Shown: positions 38,579 through 48,161, counted from the first letter of the stretch. The stretch is 64,000 bases of DNA from Pseudarthrobacter sp. NIBRBAC000502772 (GCF_006517235.1 NZ_CP041188.1:3844001-3908000), one strand, 5' to 3'. The notes: a model not told the origin generated them from the letters alone. Program-made: numbers and translations.

Positions 38579-38986
38579 TTGAAACCGAAACACAAAGAGC
38601 GCGGCGCAGTGGCGGTGGAGATGGCAGTTCTCCTCCCGCTACTCCTACTCATCCTTATTGGCACGATGGAATTCGGCCGCGTCTTCAACGTTCAGAATTC
38701 GTTGACCCAGGCCGCTCGTGAGGGCGCCCGCCATGCTGCCATCCACTACAACGACGCAGACCTTGATGTCGGAGGCACGGCATTGGCAGCAGCTCCATCC
38801 CTAGCAGGGCTGGGTGTAGCGGTTGACGACGATGCCGACAGCTGTTCCCCAGGAGCGAATGTGACTGTGACCACCAGCGTCACGCTTGGTTCCCTTTCTG
38901 GCTTTCTTGATGCCGGCTTCTTCGGATCTCCAGGTATCTTCCCAATGGCGCTCGAAGGAGTAGGAGTGATGAGATGCGGTGGCTGA
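38579..38986 (+). CDS. tadE: TadE-like pseudopilin (cluster 1)
   Basis: A 135-residue protein. KERGAVAVEMAVLLPLLLLILIGTMEFGRVF is the TadE N-terminal segment: a charged leader, then Gly-Ala and a Glu five residues on, with one transmembrane helix. A short extracytoplasmic domain follows, with two cysteines. Start is TTG at 38579 after GGGAGA. It overlaps the next gene by 13 bp. Confidence 0.87.
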   Translation: MKPKHKERGAVAVEMAVLLPLLLLILIGTMEFGRVFNVQNSLTQAAREGARHAAIHYNDADLDVGGTALAAAPSLAGLGVAVDDDADSCSPGANVTVTTSVTLGSLSGFLDAGFFGSPGIFPMALEGVGVMRCGG

Positions 38987-40035
38987 ACCTGACTTCGAAG
39001 GTCGACGGTAAGGGTCCCGAACAAGTCCACGGGAAGGAGCGAGGGGCCGCTGCGGTACTCGTTGCAATCTCTATGGTGGTTCTACTGGGCTTCGGCGCGC
39101 TGGCGGTAGACGTCGGAGCCATGTATGCAGAGAAAGCTCAGTTGCAGAACGGAGCAGACGCGACTGCCCTCGCCATTGCAGGCGATTGCGCAAAAGGTCT
39201 TAACTGTGCCGCGGCAATGACTGACTCTGATAACCGGCTCGCTGACGACAACGCTAACGATGCCTCCAGCGGGGTTTTCTCGGTTACCCAACCAAATACC
39301 AACACTGTTCGCGTTGAGACCAACGCCCAAGCACCGGGTTCCACGGACGATAGCTTCGCCTTGTACTTTGCCCGGGTCTTGGGCCATGAGAGCAGCGTCA
39401 TTCACGCCAGAGCTGAGGCCACCTGGGGCACTCCTTCAGTAGCGAAGACTTTGCCCTGGACAATCAGCGAGTGCGTGTTCAAGCAGTTTCTGTCGCCCTC
39501 GCAGCTTGCCGAATTCAACTCAACGCAGACCTTTACAGGTCTGCCTGTTCCCACTCGCATTCTTTTCCGCTATGACAACAATGTGCCAACGTACCCGGGC
39601 TGCGCTGCGGATAACGGCTATGCCCCTGGTGGGTTTGGCTGGTTGGACACCGACAGTGGCTGCACAACCGACATCGACGTGGCCAACAGCGAAGTGGGCA
39701 GCAACCCTGGCAACGACCTACCGAATGTCTGCCATGACATGCCGGCGACGATCAAAGACTCACCGGTCCTCATTCCGGTGTTCACCGATGCCACCCAGAA
39801 TGGCCAGAAGACGCAGTACGAATTGGCTGGCTTTCTCGCGTTCCAAGTAACCGGCTTTAAGTTCGGCGGTGGTCCTGCGCTCACAGACCTCGACCCCCTC
39901 GCGCCCAACTGCCCTGGTGGCAACTGCCGCGGCATACAGGGCTATTTCACCCGCTTCGTCTCTCTAGAAGAGGGACTGTCTCTGTCTGGCGGGATACCTA
40001 ATTACGGAGCGTCCGTAATTGCACTTTCGGAATGA
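38974..40035 (+). CDS. tadG: TadG-like pilus assembly protein (cluster 1)
   Basis: A 353-residue protein. GKERGAAAVLVAISMVVLLGFGALAVDVGAMYAEKAQLQNGADATALA is the Flp assembly TadG/putative-Tad N-terminal region, with one transmembrane helix. The rest is extracytoplasmic, with several Cys residues and Asp/Asn-rich loops (GWLDTDSGC, NCPGGNCRG). It is the same length and pattern as the cluster 2 copy. Confidence 0.87.
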   Translation: MRWLNLTSKVDGKGPEQVHGKERGAAAVLVAISMVVLLGFGALAVDVGAMYAEKAQLQNGADATALAIAGDCAKGLNCAAAMTDSDNRLADDNANDASSGVFSVTQPNTNTVRVETNAQAPGSTDDSFALYFARVLGHESSVIHARAEATWGTPSVAKTLPWTISECVFKQFLSPSQLAEFNSTQTFTGLPVPTRILFRYDNNVPTYPGCAADNGYAPGGFGWLDTDSGCTTDIDVANSEVGSNPGNDLPNVCHDMPATIKDSPVLIPVFTDATQNGQKTQYELAGFLAFQVTGFKFGGGPALTDLDPLAPNCPGGNCRGIQGYFTRFVSLEEGLSLSGGIPNYGASVIALSE

Positions 40036-40092
40036 ATCCAAAGAATTCCGCCCGTTCAACCGACAAGCATCAATTCTAGAAGGAGCACTCAA

Positions 40093-40875
40093 GTGAAATC
40101 TCGCCTACTGGGAGGCATTGCGGCACTAGTGTTGGCAATCATTGGCACTGTACTACTCGCGGTTTATGTGCAGGGCGCCGACGCTAGAGCAGCGCAAGGA
40201 CTCGAACCCGTAAATGTGCTGGTGGTCAAAGAATCCGTACCCGCCGGCACCAAAGCAGAAGACCTCAACAAATTCGTCCAGTTGGAAGCAATTCCGCAGG
40301 CTGCAGTTCCCGAAGGAGCGCTTGAGCGTCTCAACGATCAGACAGGCAAAGTTACCTCCGTCGCGCTGGAACCTGGAGAACAGCTCCTCGCTTCTCGGTT
40401 GGTCGATCCCCGAGAGCTTGTGCCAGGGACCGTTCCCGTTCCGGATGGATTGGAGGAGGTTACATTCCTACTTTCCCCTGAGCGCATCCTCGGCGGCCGA
40501 ATTGAGGCTGGCGACACGGTCACTGTCTACACATCCTTCAAATCTGAGGACAGCATGCCGGCCGACGCCACTGTTCCAGCCGAGGTCAAGGGCTGGAAGC
40601 AGTCCACGGGACTTCTATTCCATGATGTCTTGGTGACCGCGGTGCAGAAGGCGGCACCCGATACCAAGAAGTCGGGGAGCAACGACGGCTCCGGGACCAC
40701 AGAGAACGGCATCCAGATGCCAAACGGGTCCGCATTCATCACGGTCGCCAGGAGCGACGCTGATGCAGCCAAGATGGTATTTGGCGCTGAGTTCGGCACT
40801 ATTTGGCTGGCCAAGCAGACAAACACAAGCGTGAAGGGTGACCCTCCGGTAACAACCTTTGGTGGGCTGTACTAA
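40093..40875 (+). CDS. cpaB: CpaB/RcpC-like pilus assembly protein with SAF domain (cluster 1)
   Basis: A 260-residue protein with an N-terminal transmembrane segment (LLGGIAALVLAIIGTVLLAVYV), a SAF domain (VNVLVVKESVPAGTKAEDL) and the RcpC-type C-terminal domain (VTFLLSPERILGGRIEAGDTVTVY). It probably acts in the periplasm-equivalent space at the secretin-less Gram-positive assembly machine. GTG at 40093 follows AAGGAGCAC. It overlaps the next start by one base. Confidence 0.9.
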   Translation: MKSRLLGGIAALVLAIIGTVLLAVYVQGADARAAQGLEPVNVLVVKESVPAGTKAEDLNKFVQLEAIPQAAVPEGALERLNDQTGKVTSVALEPGEQLLASRLVDPRELVPGTVPVPDGLEEVTFLLSPERILGGRIEAGDTVTVYTSFKSEDSMPADATVPAEVKGWKQSTGLLFHDVLVTAVQKAAPDTKKSGSNDGSGTTENGIQMPNGSAFITVARSDADAAKMVFGAEFGTIWLAKQTNTSVKGDPPVTTFGGLY

Positions 40876-42074
40876 TGAGCCGCTTTGTTGCCATCACAGC
40901 GGTTCGGGATTTTGAGGGCCGCGTTCGGCAGGCTATAACCGGCGCCCTGCACGGCGAACTGCAGACACTTACTCCGGACGTTCTGCGTGGTGGTCCAGAT
41001 GACGTCTTCAAGCAGCTCAACGGAGCACCACCGGAAGTCCTGATTCTAGGCCCCGGCGTAGCACCAGACGACGCGCTGAAGCTGGCAACAGTCTTTGACC
41101 TCCAGTACCCGGAGGTCAGCCTCCTGCTTATAGCCGAGCCCACCCCCGATCTTGTGCTTCGTGCTATGCACTCTGGCATCAGAGACGTTGTCACTCCGGA
41201 AATCGTCGTTAACGACCTCCGCATCCTCCTCGAACGCGCGTGCCTCGCTTCTGCGAGTCGGCGTAGGGGAATGGCGCCGGCTGCCGAATCGGGGCAGGAG
41301 CGGGGACGCGTCATCGCCGTAATGTCCCCCAAGGGAGGAGTTGGCAAAACCACGGTGGCCACAAATCTGGCCATCGGGTTGGGCAAGGTCGCTCCGATGG
41401 GAGTGGTGATTGTGGACCTCGACCTACAGTTCGGAGATGTGGCTTCGGGGCTCATGCTTGAGCCTGAACACTGCATTACTGAAGCTGTACACGGCACTGC
41501 CTCCCAGGATTCAATGGTCCTCAAGGCGTTCCTCACCGTGCATCCCGCAGGCATCTATGCCCTCTGCGCTCCCCGGACACCAGCCGAATCTGACTACATA
41601 ACAGCCGACCATGTCAGCCGCCTGATCAACCAGCTGGCAGGTGAATTCAAGTACGTCATTGTGGACACTGCTCCCGGGCTGGGGGAGCACGTCCTGGCCA
41701 CGCTTGAACAGGCCACCGATGGCGTCTGGGTTTGTGGGATGGATGTGCCAAGCGTCCGGGGCCTCCGCAAGTCCTTCAGTGTCCTCAAGGAACTGCAACT
41801 CCTGCCGCAAGGCAGGCATACCGTACTTAACTTTGCGGACCGGAAAAGCGGACTCTCAGTGCAGGATGTCGAGGCCACTATCGGGGTCCCGATAGATGCC
41901 ATCATTCCACGTTCACGGACGCTTCCGTTCTCAACTAATCGCGGCGTTCCGGTGCTGCAGAGCACCACCAGAGACTCAGCCTCAAAAGGCCTTATGAGGC
42001 TTGTGGATCGCTTCGACCCGCTTTGGGTGTCTTCAACCCACAACAAACTTCACCGAAGGGTGGTTGTATCGTGA
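40875..42074 (+). CDS. cpaE: TadZ/CpaE-like MinD-family ATPase (cluster 1)
   Basis: A 399-residue protein. Residues 1-135 resemble a degenerate receiver-like domain; the ATPase domain starts with the deviant Walker A MSPKGGVGKTTVATNLAIGL, followed by VVIVDLDLQFGDVASGL and VIVDTAPGLGEH. TadZ-type proteins place the pilus machine at the cell pole or envelope. Its end overlaps the tadA GTG start. Confidence 0.92.
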   Translation: MSRFVAITAVRDFEGRVRQAITGALHGELQTLTPDVLRGGPDDVFKQLNGAPPEVLILGPGVAPDDALKLATVFDLQYPEVSLLLIAEPTPDLVLRAMHSGIRDVVTPEIVVNDLRILLERACLASASRRRGMAPAAESGQERGRVIAVMSPKGGVGKTTVATNLAIGLGKVAPMGVVIVDLDLQFGDVASGLMLEPEHCITEAVHGTASQDSMVLKAFLTVHPAGIYALCAPRTPAESDYITADHVSRLINQLAGEFKYVIVDTAPGLGEHVLATLEQATDGVWVCGMDVPSVRGLRKSFSVLKELQLLPQGRHTVLNFADRKSGLSVQDVEATIGVPIDAIIPRSRTLPFSTNRGVPVLQSTTRDSASKGLMRLVDRFDPLWVSSTHNKLHRRVVVS

Positions 42075-43546
42075 GGCTTTCAGATCGGCTCTCCAGGTCA
42101 AACAACGACGGCGGCGCAGCCAGCCCAGAAGACATCGCTGCCACAGCAGTCGAAATCTCTCCGCCAACGCGGGGGCTTAAGGACTTGCCGCCAGCGCCGG
42201 CCCGCCCATCATTTGGATCACCGTTGGCATCTTTGAACGGAACACCAGCGCCGGTTGTCGATGCCTTGGCCGGACTCAAACAGCGGGCTGCGCTTGCGCT
42301 TTTCGAACGCATGGGAACCCGGTTCGGTGATTCCTCAGGGTCCGAAGAGGAGCTCCGAGCATCTGCAGTCGAGGAGCTTTCGGCGGTCATCGACGATGAA
42401 CAAGTTCCGTTGTCGCCGGAAGAACGGCGCCGGTTGATCCGGGAGATTGCGGATGAGGTCATGGGCCTTGGGCCGCTTCAGCGTCTGTTGGAAGATCCAT
42501 CTGTAACAGAAATCATGGTGAATCGATTTGACCAGATCTACATTGAGCGAAACGGCCACCTATCGCTAACTGGTTCGCGGTTCAGTTCCGATGACCATCT
42601 TCGGAAAGTCATCGAACGTATCGTCTCCAAAGTAGGCCGCCGGATCGACGAATCATCGCCCCTCGTCGATGCGCGTTTGGAGGATGGCTCTCGAGTGAAC
42701 GCCATCATCCCACCCCTTGCGGTGAATGGCCCGTCCCTCACCATTCGTAAGTTCAGCCATGTGCCGCTGACGGTGCGTAACCTCATTGAGTGGGGTTCCA
42801 TAACGGTGGAAATGGCGGAACTCCTTAGTGCGTGTGTCAAGGCCCGGCTGAACATCATCGTTTCCGGCGGAACAGGTACGGGTAAGACCACGCTGCTCAA
42901 CGTATTGTCCTCTTTCATCCCAGAGGATGATCGCATCGTGACCATCGAAGACGCTGTCGAACTTCAGCTGCAGCAAGAGCACGTGGTTCGTTTAGAGAGC
43001 CGGCCGCCGAACATTGAGGGCAAGGGTGCGATCGGCATCCGCGAGCTCGTCCGCAATTCGCTCCGTATGCGCCCGGACCGAATCATTGTGGGTGAGGTCC
43101 GCAGCGGCGAGTCTCTTGACATGCTTCAGGCGATGAACACCGGGCACGATGGTTCCCTATCGACAGTGCACGCCAATTCTCCACGCGACGCCGTTGCCCG
43201 TCTGGAGACGTTGGTTCTCATGGCCGGAATGGACTTGCCGCTCCGAGCCATACGCGAGCAAGTGTCGTCAGCCGTCGATCTCATCATCCAGGTGACCAGA
43301 CTTCGGGACGGGAGCCGCCGCGTGACGCACGTAACGGAGGTCCAGGGAATGGAGGGCGACATCGTGACTCTGCAGGACGTGTTCCTTTTCGACTATGCCG
43401 CGGGAATGGATGCGCAGGGGCGATTCCTCGGCAAACCCGTCTCCACAGGGATACGTCCCCGGTTTTTGGACCGATTCTCCGAACTCGGCATCTCCGTGTC
43501 GCCTGCCGTGTTCGGCGGCGCCATGAATCCACAGGGGAGGCGGTAG
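42071..43546 (+). CDS. tadA: Tad secretion ATPase TadA/CpaF (cluster 1)
   Basis: A 491-residue type II/IV secretion ATPase. The N-terminal about 95 residues are low complexity. Then [20 protein letters not shown], the Walker [18 protein letters not shown], the Walker B region [16 protein letters not shown] and the His-box [19 protein letters not shown] follow. It powers pilus polymerisation. Start GTG at 42071 overlaps the cpaE stop. Long stretches are identical to the cluster 2 copy. Confidence 0.95.
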   Translation: MRLSDRLSRSNNDGGAASPEDIAATAVEISPPTRGLKDLPPAPARPSFGSPLASLNGTPAPVVDALAGLKQRAALALFERMGTRFGDSSGSEEELRASAVEELSAVIDDEQVPLSPEERRRLIREIADEVMGLGPLQRLLEDPSVTEIMVNRFDQIYIERNGHLSLTGSRFSSDDHLRKVIERIVSKVGRRIDESSPLVDARLEDGSRVNAIIPPLAVNGPSLTIRKFSHVPLTVRNLIEWGSITVEMAELLSACVKARLNIIVSGGTGTGKTTLLNVLSSFIPEDDRIVTIEDAVELQLQQEHVVRLESRPPNIEGKGAIGIRELVRNSLRMRPDRIIVGEVRSGESLDMLQAMNTGHDGSLSTVHANSPRDAVARLETLVLMAGMDLPLRAIREQVSSAVDLIIQVTRLRDGSRRVTHVTEVQGMEGDIVTLQDVFLFDYAAGMDAQGRFLGKPVSTGIRPRFLDRFSELGISVSPAVFGGAMNPQGRR

Positions 43547-43549
43547 GTC

Positions 43550-44491
43550 ATGGAGAATCCAACGGTGCTAATACTTGCCATCGTGGCGTGCTTCGGCGCA
43601 TTGCTTGTACTCTTCGTTGTTGTTCTGAAGCCACGATATGGAGCAATTCCCGCAGACCGCAGGCGTCCCGAGTCGGCGCCGGATCAGTCATCATTCAGCA
43701 GAGTTTCACAATCAGTTGTCAATGGCATGGGCGGGGTCCTCGGCAAATCCGGCGGACCCTTCAACCAAAATTTACTGTACAACGCCGGCATAAAGATGGG
43801 ACCGGCTGATTTCACCGTCATGGTGGCAGTCGTTTCCTTCTTGGCTGGTTTCATGGGGGCACTTCTGACCAACCCGGTGATCGGCGTCCTCATGGGGGCA
43901 GCGGTGCCGTTCATTACCCGTCTTGTCCTGAGTATCCGCACTGACAAACGCCGCGGCAAGTTCGAATCCCAACTCATTGACACCATCCAGATGCTTATTG
44001 GCGGGCTGCGCGCGGGTCACAGCGTTATGCGGTCTATGGAGGCTGCAGGCTTGGAATCCGAGGCGCCCACCTCTGAAGAGTTGCGAAGGATCGTTAACGA
44101 AACCCGCATCGGGATGGACCTCCGGCAGGCATTGGATGAAACTGCAGTACGGATGGACAGCGAGGACTTTCGTTGGATCGGGCAGGCCATCCAGATCAAC
44201 AGGGAAGTTGGTGGCGACCTTGCCGAGGTACTTGAACAGGTGGCCGGAACCATACGCGAACGTAGTGAGATAAAAGGCCAGGTACGGTCCCTGAGCGCGG
44301 AGGGCAAGATGTCCGCCGTCGTCCTCATGGGCATGCCAGTTGCTGTGGCGGTCATGCTTTCGTTCATCAATCCGGGCTACATGAGCGTCTTCGTTGAGGA
44401 GCCCATAGGCAACGTGATGGTGGCCGTCAGCCTGGTCATGTTCGTCCTTGGTGGGTTCTGGATGAGCCGCACTATAAAGATCAAGTTCTAA
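43550..44491 (+). CDS. tadB: TadB-like inner membrane platform protein (cluster 1)
   Basis: A 313-residue T2SSF-domain protein. One N-terminal helix (LILAIVACFGALLVLFVVV), two central helices (VMVAVVSFLAGFMGALLT and VIGVLMGAAVPFITRLVL) and two C-terminal ones flank a cytoplasmic domain with LIGGLRAGHSVMRSMEAAG and QINREVGGDLAEVLEQVAGT. It forms the platform with TadC. The gap after tadA is only 3 bp. Confidence 0.93.
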   Translation: MENPTVLILAIVACFGALLVLFVVVLKPRYGAIPADRRRPESAPDQSSFSRVSQSVVNGMGGVLGKSGGPFNQNLLYNAGIKMGPADFTVMVAVVSFLAGFMGALLTNPVIGVLMGAAVPFITRLVLSIRTDKRRGKFESQLIDTIQMLIGGLRAGHSVMRSMEAAGLESEAPTSEELRRIVNETRIGMDLRQALDETAVRMDSEDFRWIGQAIQINREVGGDLAEVLEQVAGTIRERSEIKGQVRSLSAEGKMSAVVLMGMPVAVAVMLSFINPGYMSVFVEEPIGNVMVAVSLVMFVLGGFWMSRTIKIKF

Positions 44492-44501
44492 GGAGACCGT
44501 C

Positions 44502-45380
44502 ATGACTCCAATAGCGTGGCTTATCATCGCAGCCGTTGTCCTTCCGCTCGCATACTTCACTTGGGTGCTTGTGACGTTGGACCGACGCGGAGCCCTGGCC
44601 GTCCAGACAAATCTCGGCCAGGGATTCGCCCAGAACGGGGCACTTGCTGCAACGCGTCCTCCCCTGATGCTGGGAATGGCGAAAAGGCTAACGTCTGGCA
44701 GCTACGAAGCAAAACTGGATCGATGGCTTTCTCTGGCAGGCCGCCCCGTGTCGATGCCTCTGGAGAAGCTGATCGTAGCGAAACCGCTTCTTGCTCTGGC
44801 GGGAGCCGTACTCGGCATTCTGGTCTTTCGTAACTCACCAACGCCGCAGAATGTTGGCATCGGGCTCTTCGTGACCGTACTGGGCTACTTTGTTCCAGAC
44901 CTGCTTGTCTACAACAAGGGGGTAAAGCGGCAGGAAGCCATAGAACTCGAGTTGCCGAACACCCTCGACCAAATGCTTATATCTGTGGAGGCGGGATTAG
45001 GCTTCGAAGCTGCCATGGCTAGGGCCGGGCAGTACGGGGAGGGACCTCTGGCCCAAGAGCTGATGCGGACACTCCAGGACATGCAAGTTGGGCGTCCTCG
45101 CCAAGAGTCTTACCAAGCCCTCGCAGACAGGTCTTCGGTGGCAGATTTGCGGAGCTTTGTTCGGGCTGTTGTCCAAGCCGATAAGTACGGCATTGGTCTC
45201 GCAAAGGTTCTTCGCACTCAGGCCAAGCAGGCAAGGGTAAAGCGTCGGCAGCGAGCGGAGGAAAAGGCCATGAAGCTCCCAGTCAAAGTCCTATTCCCCC
45301 TCTTGGTTTTCATTTTCCCTGTGCTCTTCATCGTCCTCCTCGGCCCAGCAGCCATCAACATCATGAACACGCTGCTCTAA
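44502..45380 (+). CDS. tadC: TadC-like inner membrane platform protein (cluster 1)
   Basis: A 292-residue T2SSF-domain protein. MTPIAWLIIAAVVLPLAYF is the first helix; the cytoplasmic core has ELPNTLDQMLISVEAGLGFE and the C-terminal helix is LFPLLVFIFPVLFIVLLGPA. It ends cluster 1; a terminator follows within 40 bp. Confidence 0.93.
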   Translation: MTPIAWLIIAAVVLPLAYFTWVLVTLDRRGALAVQTNLGQGFAQNGALAATRPPLMLGMAKRLTSGSYEAKLDRWLSLAGRPVSMPLEKLIVAKPLLALAGAVLGILVFRNSPTPQNVGIGLFVTVLGYFVPDLLVYNKGVKRQEAIELELPNTLDQMLISVEAGLGFEAAMARAGQYGEGPLAQELMRTLQDMQVGRPRQESYQALADRSSVADLRSFVRAVVQADKYGIGLAKVLRTQAKQARVKRRQRAEEKAMKLPVKVLFPLLVFIFPVLFIVLLGPAAINIMNTLL

Positions 45381-45416
45381 GCCCGTCCCACCGCGCCACC
45401 TGGCGCCCCTAATGCC

Positions 45417-45449
45417 GGACCCTCTCGGAACCCAGAACCGAGGGGGTCC
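45417..45449 (+). terminator. Rho-independent terminator after tad cluster 1
   Basis: A 12-bp stem with one wobble pair (45417-45428 with 45438-45449), a 9-base loop and a following GTTTTGTG tract lie 36 bp after tadC. It separates the two tad clusters transcriptionally. Confidence 0.85.
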
Positions 45450-45644
45450 GTTTTGTGTGTCCGAGGAAACATGGCCAACCAAGCTTCACCACAGCAAAGG
45501 CCAAGGGAAAACGCAGGTAATGCGCAGGCGAAGAAATCTTTGCGCAGGAGGCTGCAAGTTCTCATCAACGTCGCATCAAGGATTGCTAACTTCGTTCTAG
45601 AGCTGGTGCAGGGCCAGCCATCCGACTCGCTCAGGAGTACGAAA
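45450..45644 (+). promoter_or_regulatory. Leader of the second Flp pilin gene
   Basis: This roughly 195-bp interval between the cluster 1 terminator and the second pilin should contain the cluster 2 promoter. The reading frame is open through it in frame with the pilin from 45453, but the encoded sequence is basic and low complexity; I treat it as untranslated. AGGAGTACGAAA precedes the ATG at 45645. Confidence 0.45.
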
Positions 45645-45845
45645 ATGCTTTCTCTCTACACCAACCTCATGATCCGCCTTCGCAGCGAAGAAAAGGGCGC
45701 CACAGCCGTCGAATACGGCATCATGGTCGCCCTCATCGCCGTCGTCATCATCGTCGCCGTTAGCAGCTTGGGTGGCACCCTGACGGGACTCTTCGAATCC
45801 GTCGACACCAAAATCACGCCGACGACGGCCCCGACCACCCCGTAG
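45645..45845 (+). CDS. flp: Flp-family type IVb pilin (cluster 2)
   Basis: A 66-residue pilin precursor. The leader ends at RSEEKG and the mature N-terminus is ATAVEYGIMVALIAVVIIVAV, with Glu five residues after the cleavage Gly. The tail is Thr/Pro-rich. It is clearly related to the cluster 1 pilin but differs in the leader and tail, so both may be expressed as distinct subunits. Start supported by AGGAG upstream. Confidence 0.94.
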   Translation: MLSLYTNLMIRLRSEEKGATAVEYGIMVALIAVVIIVAVSSLGGTLTGLFESVDTKITPTTAPTTP

Positions 45846-45878
45846 CGTCGCCCTCCGTCTCATCAAGCTCCACGACTT

Positions 45879-45909
45879 GTGCGGTGCAGGAGGCGTACCT
45901 GCACCGCAC
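45879..45909 (+). terminator. Perfect 12-bp hairpin between flp and tadE (cluster 2)
   Basis: Arms 45879-45890 and 45898-45909 are perfectly complementary around a 7-base loop. It occupies the same relative place as the hairpin in cluster 1 but has unrelated sequence, which suggests conserved function as a partial terminator or processing site. Confidence 0.75.
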
Positions 45910-45964
45910 GTCGAGTTAATCCCCGCCTACGCCGAACACCGAGCTCTAGAAAAGGGTCCCTCCG

Positions 45965-46336
45965 ATGCAGAACAACGAACGAGGGGCAGCCGCCGTCGAG
46001 TTCGCGATTCTGCTTCCTCTGCTTCTGATGCTCGTCCTCGGAACCATCGAATTCGGGCGTGCCTACAACGCCCAGATCACCCTCACCAATGCCGCCCGTG
46101 ACGGTGTGCGCGTCATGGCTATCGCCAACAACCCCGCCGATGCGAAGACCGCGGCCAAAAATGCGGCAGCATCCGTCAGCACGGCGATTCCCACCTCCGA
46201 CGTCACGCTAAGCACCGACGTCTGCAGCACCGGCACCCAGGTAACGCTGACCATCAAGTACACCCTGTCAACCATCACCGGCATTGCCGGCCCGTTTCCG
46301 ATGACAGGAAAAGGAGTCATGCTGTGCGGCGGCTGA
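45965..46336 (+). CDS. tadE: TadE-like pseudopilin (cluster 2)
   Basis: A 123-residue protein. NERGAAAVEFAILLPLLLMLVLGTIEFGRAY is the charged leader, pilin-like cleavage region and transmembrane helix. A short extracytoplasmic domain follows and ends in KGVMLCGG, like the cluster 1 copy. ATG at 45965. It overlaps the next gene by 13 bp, the same overlap as in cluster 1. Confidence 0.88.
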   Translation: MQNNERGAAAVEFAILLPLLLMLVLGTIEFGRAYNAQITLTNAARDGVRVMAIANNPADAKTAAKNAAASVSTAIPTSDVTLSTDVCSTGTQVTLTIKYTLSTITGIAGPFPMTGKGVMLCGG

Positions 46337-47364
46337 CCAAGGATAAGCAAACTAAGGAACGCGGTGCGATCACGGTCATCGTGGCATTCCTCATGGTGGT
46401 TCTCCTCGGCTCCGTGGCGATCGCCGTCGACGTCGGAGTGATCTACTCGGAACGCGCCCAACTCCAAAGCGGCGCGGACGCGGCCGCCATCGGCATGGCC
46501 CAGAAGTGCGCCCGTGATGCCAGCGATCCGCTATGTTCGACGACGTCGACGCTCGCCAGCAGCCTAGCGAACCAGAACACGCTGGACGGCATGAGTAAGG
46601 TCCACTCCATCGCCCTGAACAAGACAGCCCGGACTGTGGCAGTGCAGACGTCGGCCAAGGAAACCGGCGGCACCGACAACTCGGTGTCACTGTTCTTTGC
46701 AGACGTCCTTGGTGTCCCCACCAAAGAGGTGGGAGCCCGGGCTTCAGCCGTTTGGGGCAGCCCGAAGGCAGGACGGACCGCATTCCCACTCGCCTTCTCC
46801 ACCTGCCAGGTGAAGGGCCACGTGGACGGTTCACTGCAACTCCTTCAGGAACACGGCAAGAATGCCAACTTGGACTGCGACTACGGGCCGTCCGGAGCAG
46901 CCGTCCAGGGTGGCTTCGGGTGGCTCACACAGGATGCTGGCGTCTGCGGTGGAACCATCGACCTCGCCATCAGCGAAGGCGGTAGCGATCCAGGGAACAA
47001 CGCCCCCGGCAACTGCTCCACCGAACTCAACCGTTGGGCCAGCGGAATCACATCTGGACGCGAGGTTATCGTCCTGCTTCCAGTGTTCAACAAAGTTACC
47101 GGCACTGGCGCCGGCGCCAGTTACGGCATGGTCTCATTCGCCGCATTCAAGGTCACCGGCTGGAAGTTCAGCGGAAACAGCGGGCTACCCTACGAATTCC
47201 GCAGCGAAATCTCTGCAACCACCGGCGTGACGTCGTCCACTGAATGTAAAGGCGACTGTCGCGGAATCATCGGCAGCTTCGTCAAGTACGTCTCCCTCGC
47301 CGACGGCTACACGCTCGGACCAGTGGACGAGTACGGCGCCACCATCGCCCGCATGACTCTGTAG
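46324..47364 (+). CDS. tadG: TadG-like pilus assembly protein (cluster 2)
   Basis: A 346-residue protein. KERGAITVIVAFLMVVLLGSVAIAVDVG is the N-terminal transmembrane region of the putative Flp assembly TadG family, followed by SERAQLQSGADAAAIGMA. The remainder is extracytoplasmic with paired Cys and GWLTQDAGVCGG, SECKGDCRGI motifs that align with the cluster 1 protein. Start is GTG at 46324. Confidence 0.88.
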   Translation: MRRLTKDKQTKERGAITVIVAFLMVVLLGSVAIAVDVGVIYSERAQLQSGADAAAIGMAQKCARDASDPLCSTTSTLASSLANQNTLDGMSKVHSIALNKTARTVAVQTSAKETGGTDNSVSLFFADVLGVPTKEVGARASAVWGSPKAGRTAFPLAFSTCQVKGHVDGSLQLLQEHGKNANLDCDYGPSGAAVQGGFGWLTQDAGVCGGTIDLAISEGGSDPGNNAPGNCSTELNRWASGITSGREVIVLLPVFNKVTGTGAGASYGMVSFAAFKVTGWKFSGNSGLPYEFRSEISATTGVTSSTECKGDCRGIIGSFVKYVSLADGYTLGPVDEYGATIARMTL

Positions 47365-47402
47365 CCCACTCGCACCCGCCAATCCCCAACCCAGGAGTAC
47401 AA

Positions 47403-48161
47403 GTGAAGTCTCGCCTGCTGGCAGGAACGGCTGCGATTGCGTTGGCGATTGTGGGCGCCCTTCTCATCATCTTCTATGCGCAGGGCGCCGACCAGCGGGC
47501 CCTGGCCACCACCAAGCCCGTGGACGTCCTGGTGGTCAAGACCGCCATCCCGGCCGGCACCCCGGTCAACGACATGGCCGCCTCCCTCGTTATCGAGAAA
47601 GTGCCCACCGCCGGCGTCGCGGACACTGCGCTCAGCACCCTGGACAACTCCGCAGGCAAGGTCAGCGCCGTAACCCTCATCCCCGGCGAGCAGCTTCTCG
47701 CCGAACGGCTTGTGGCCCCGGAAGAGGCCAAGTCAGAGGGCGCCGTGAAAGTTCCGGCCGGCTTCCAGGAAGTCTCCTTCGAAGTTGAGCCGAAAAGGGT
47801 TGTCGGCGGACGGATCGACGTCGGCGATCACGTGGGCTTCTTCCTTTCGTTTGACAGCAAAGCTTACAAAGCCAAGCCTGAAGATGAGACCAGCCAGCTA
47901 ACCGTCCGCAAGGCCCTCGTGACCGCCGTCCAGCGCGCGCCGCAGACCAAGCCCGCCGAAAAGCCCGCGGAAGGCGAGCCCAACCCCCAGGACACCACCC
48001 TCCCGGAGGGCTCACTCATGCTCACGGTTGCGGTCAACGACGTCGACGCCGGGAAGATCGTTTTCGCCTCTGAGTTCGGCCGCATCTGGCTTACCAAGGA
48101 ACCCCTCGACGCCCAGGACAACGGACCCCGCATCGAACGTAAGGAAGTGGTGTACAAATGA
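47403..48161 (+). CDS. cpaB: CpaB/RcpC-like pilus assembly protein with SAF domain (cluster 2)
   Basis: A 252-residue protein with an N-terminal helix (LLAGTAAIALAIVGALLIIFYA), SAF domain (VDVLVVKTAIPAGTPVNDM) and RcpC-type C-terminal domain (VSFEVEPKRVVGGRIDVGDHVGFF). GTG at 47403 follows CAGGAGTAC. It aligns through its length with the cluster 1 CpaB. Confidence 0.91.
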   Translation: MKSRLLAGTAAIALAIVGALLIIFYAQGADQRALATTKPVDVLVVKTAIPAGTPVNDMAASLVIEKVPTAGVADTALSTLDNSAGKVSAVTLIPGEQLLAERLVAPEEAKSEGAVKVPAGFQEVSFEVEPKRVVGGRIDVGDHVGFFLSFDSKAYKAKPEDETSQLTVRKALVTAVQRAPQTKPAEKPAEGEPNPQDTTLPEGSLMLTVAVNDVDAGKIVFASEFGRIWLTKEPLDAQDNGPRIERKEVVYK

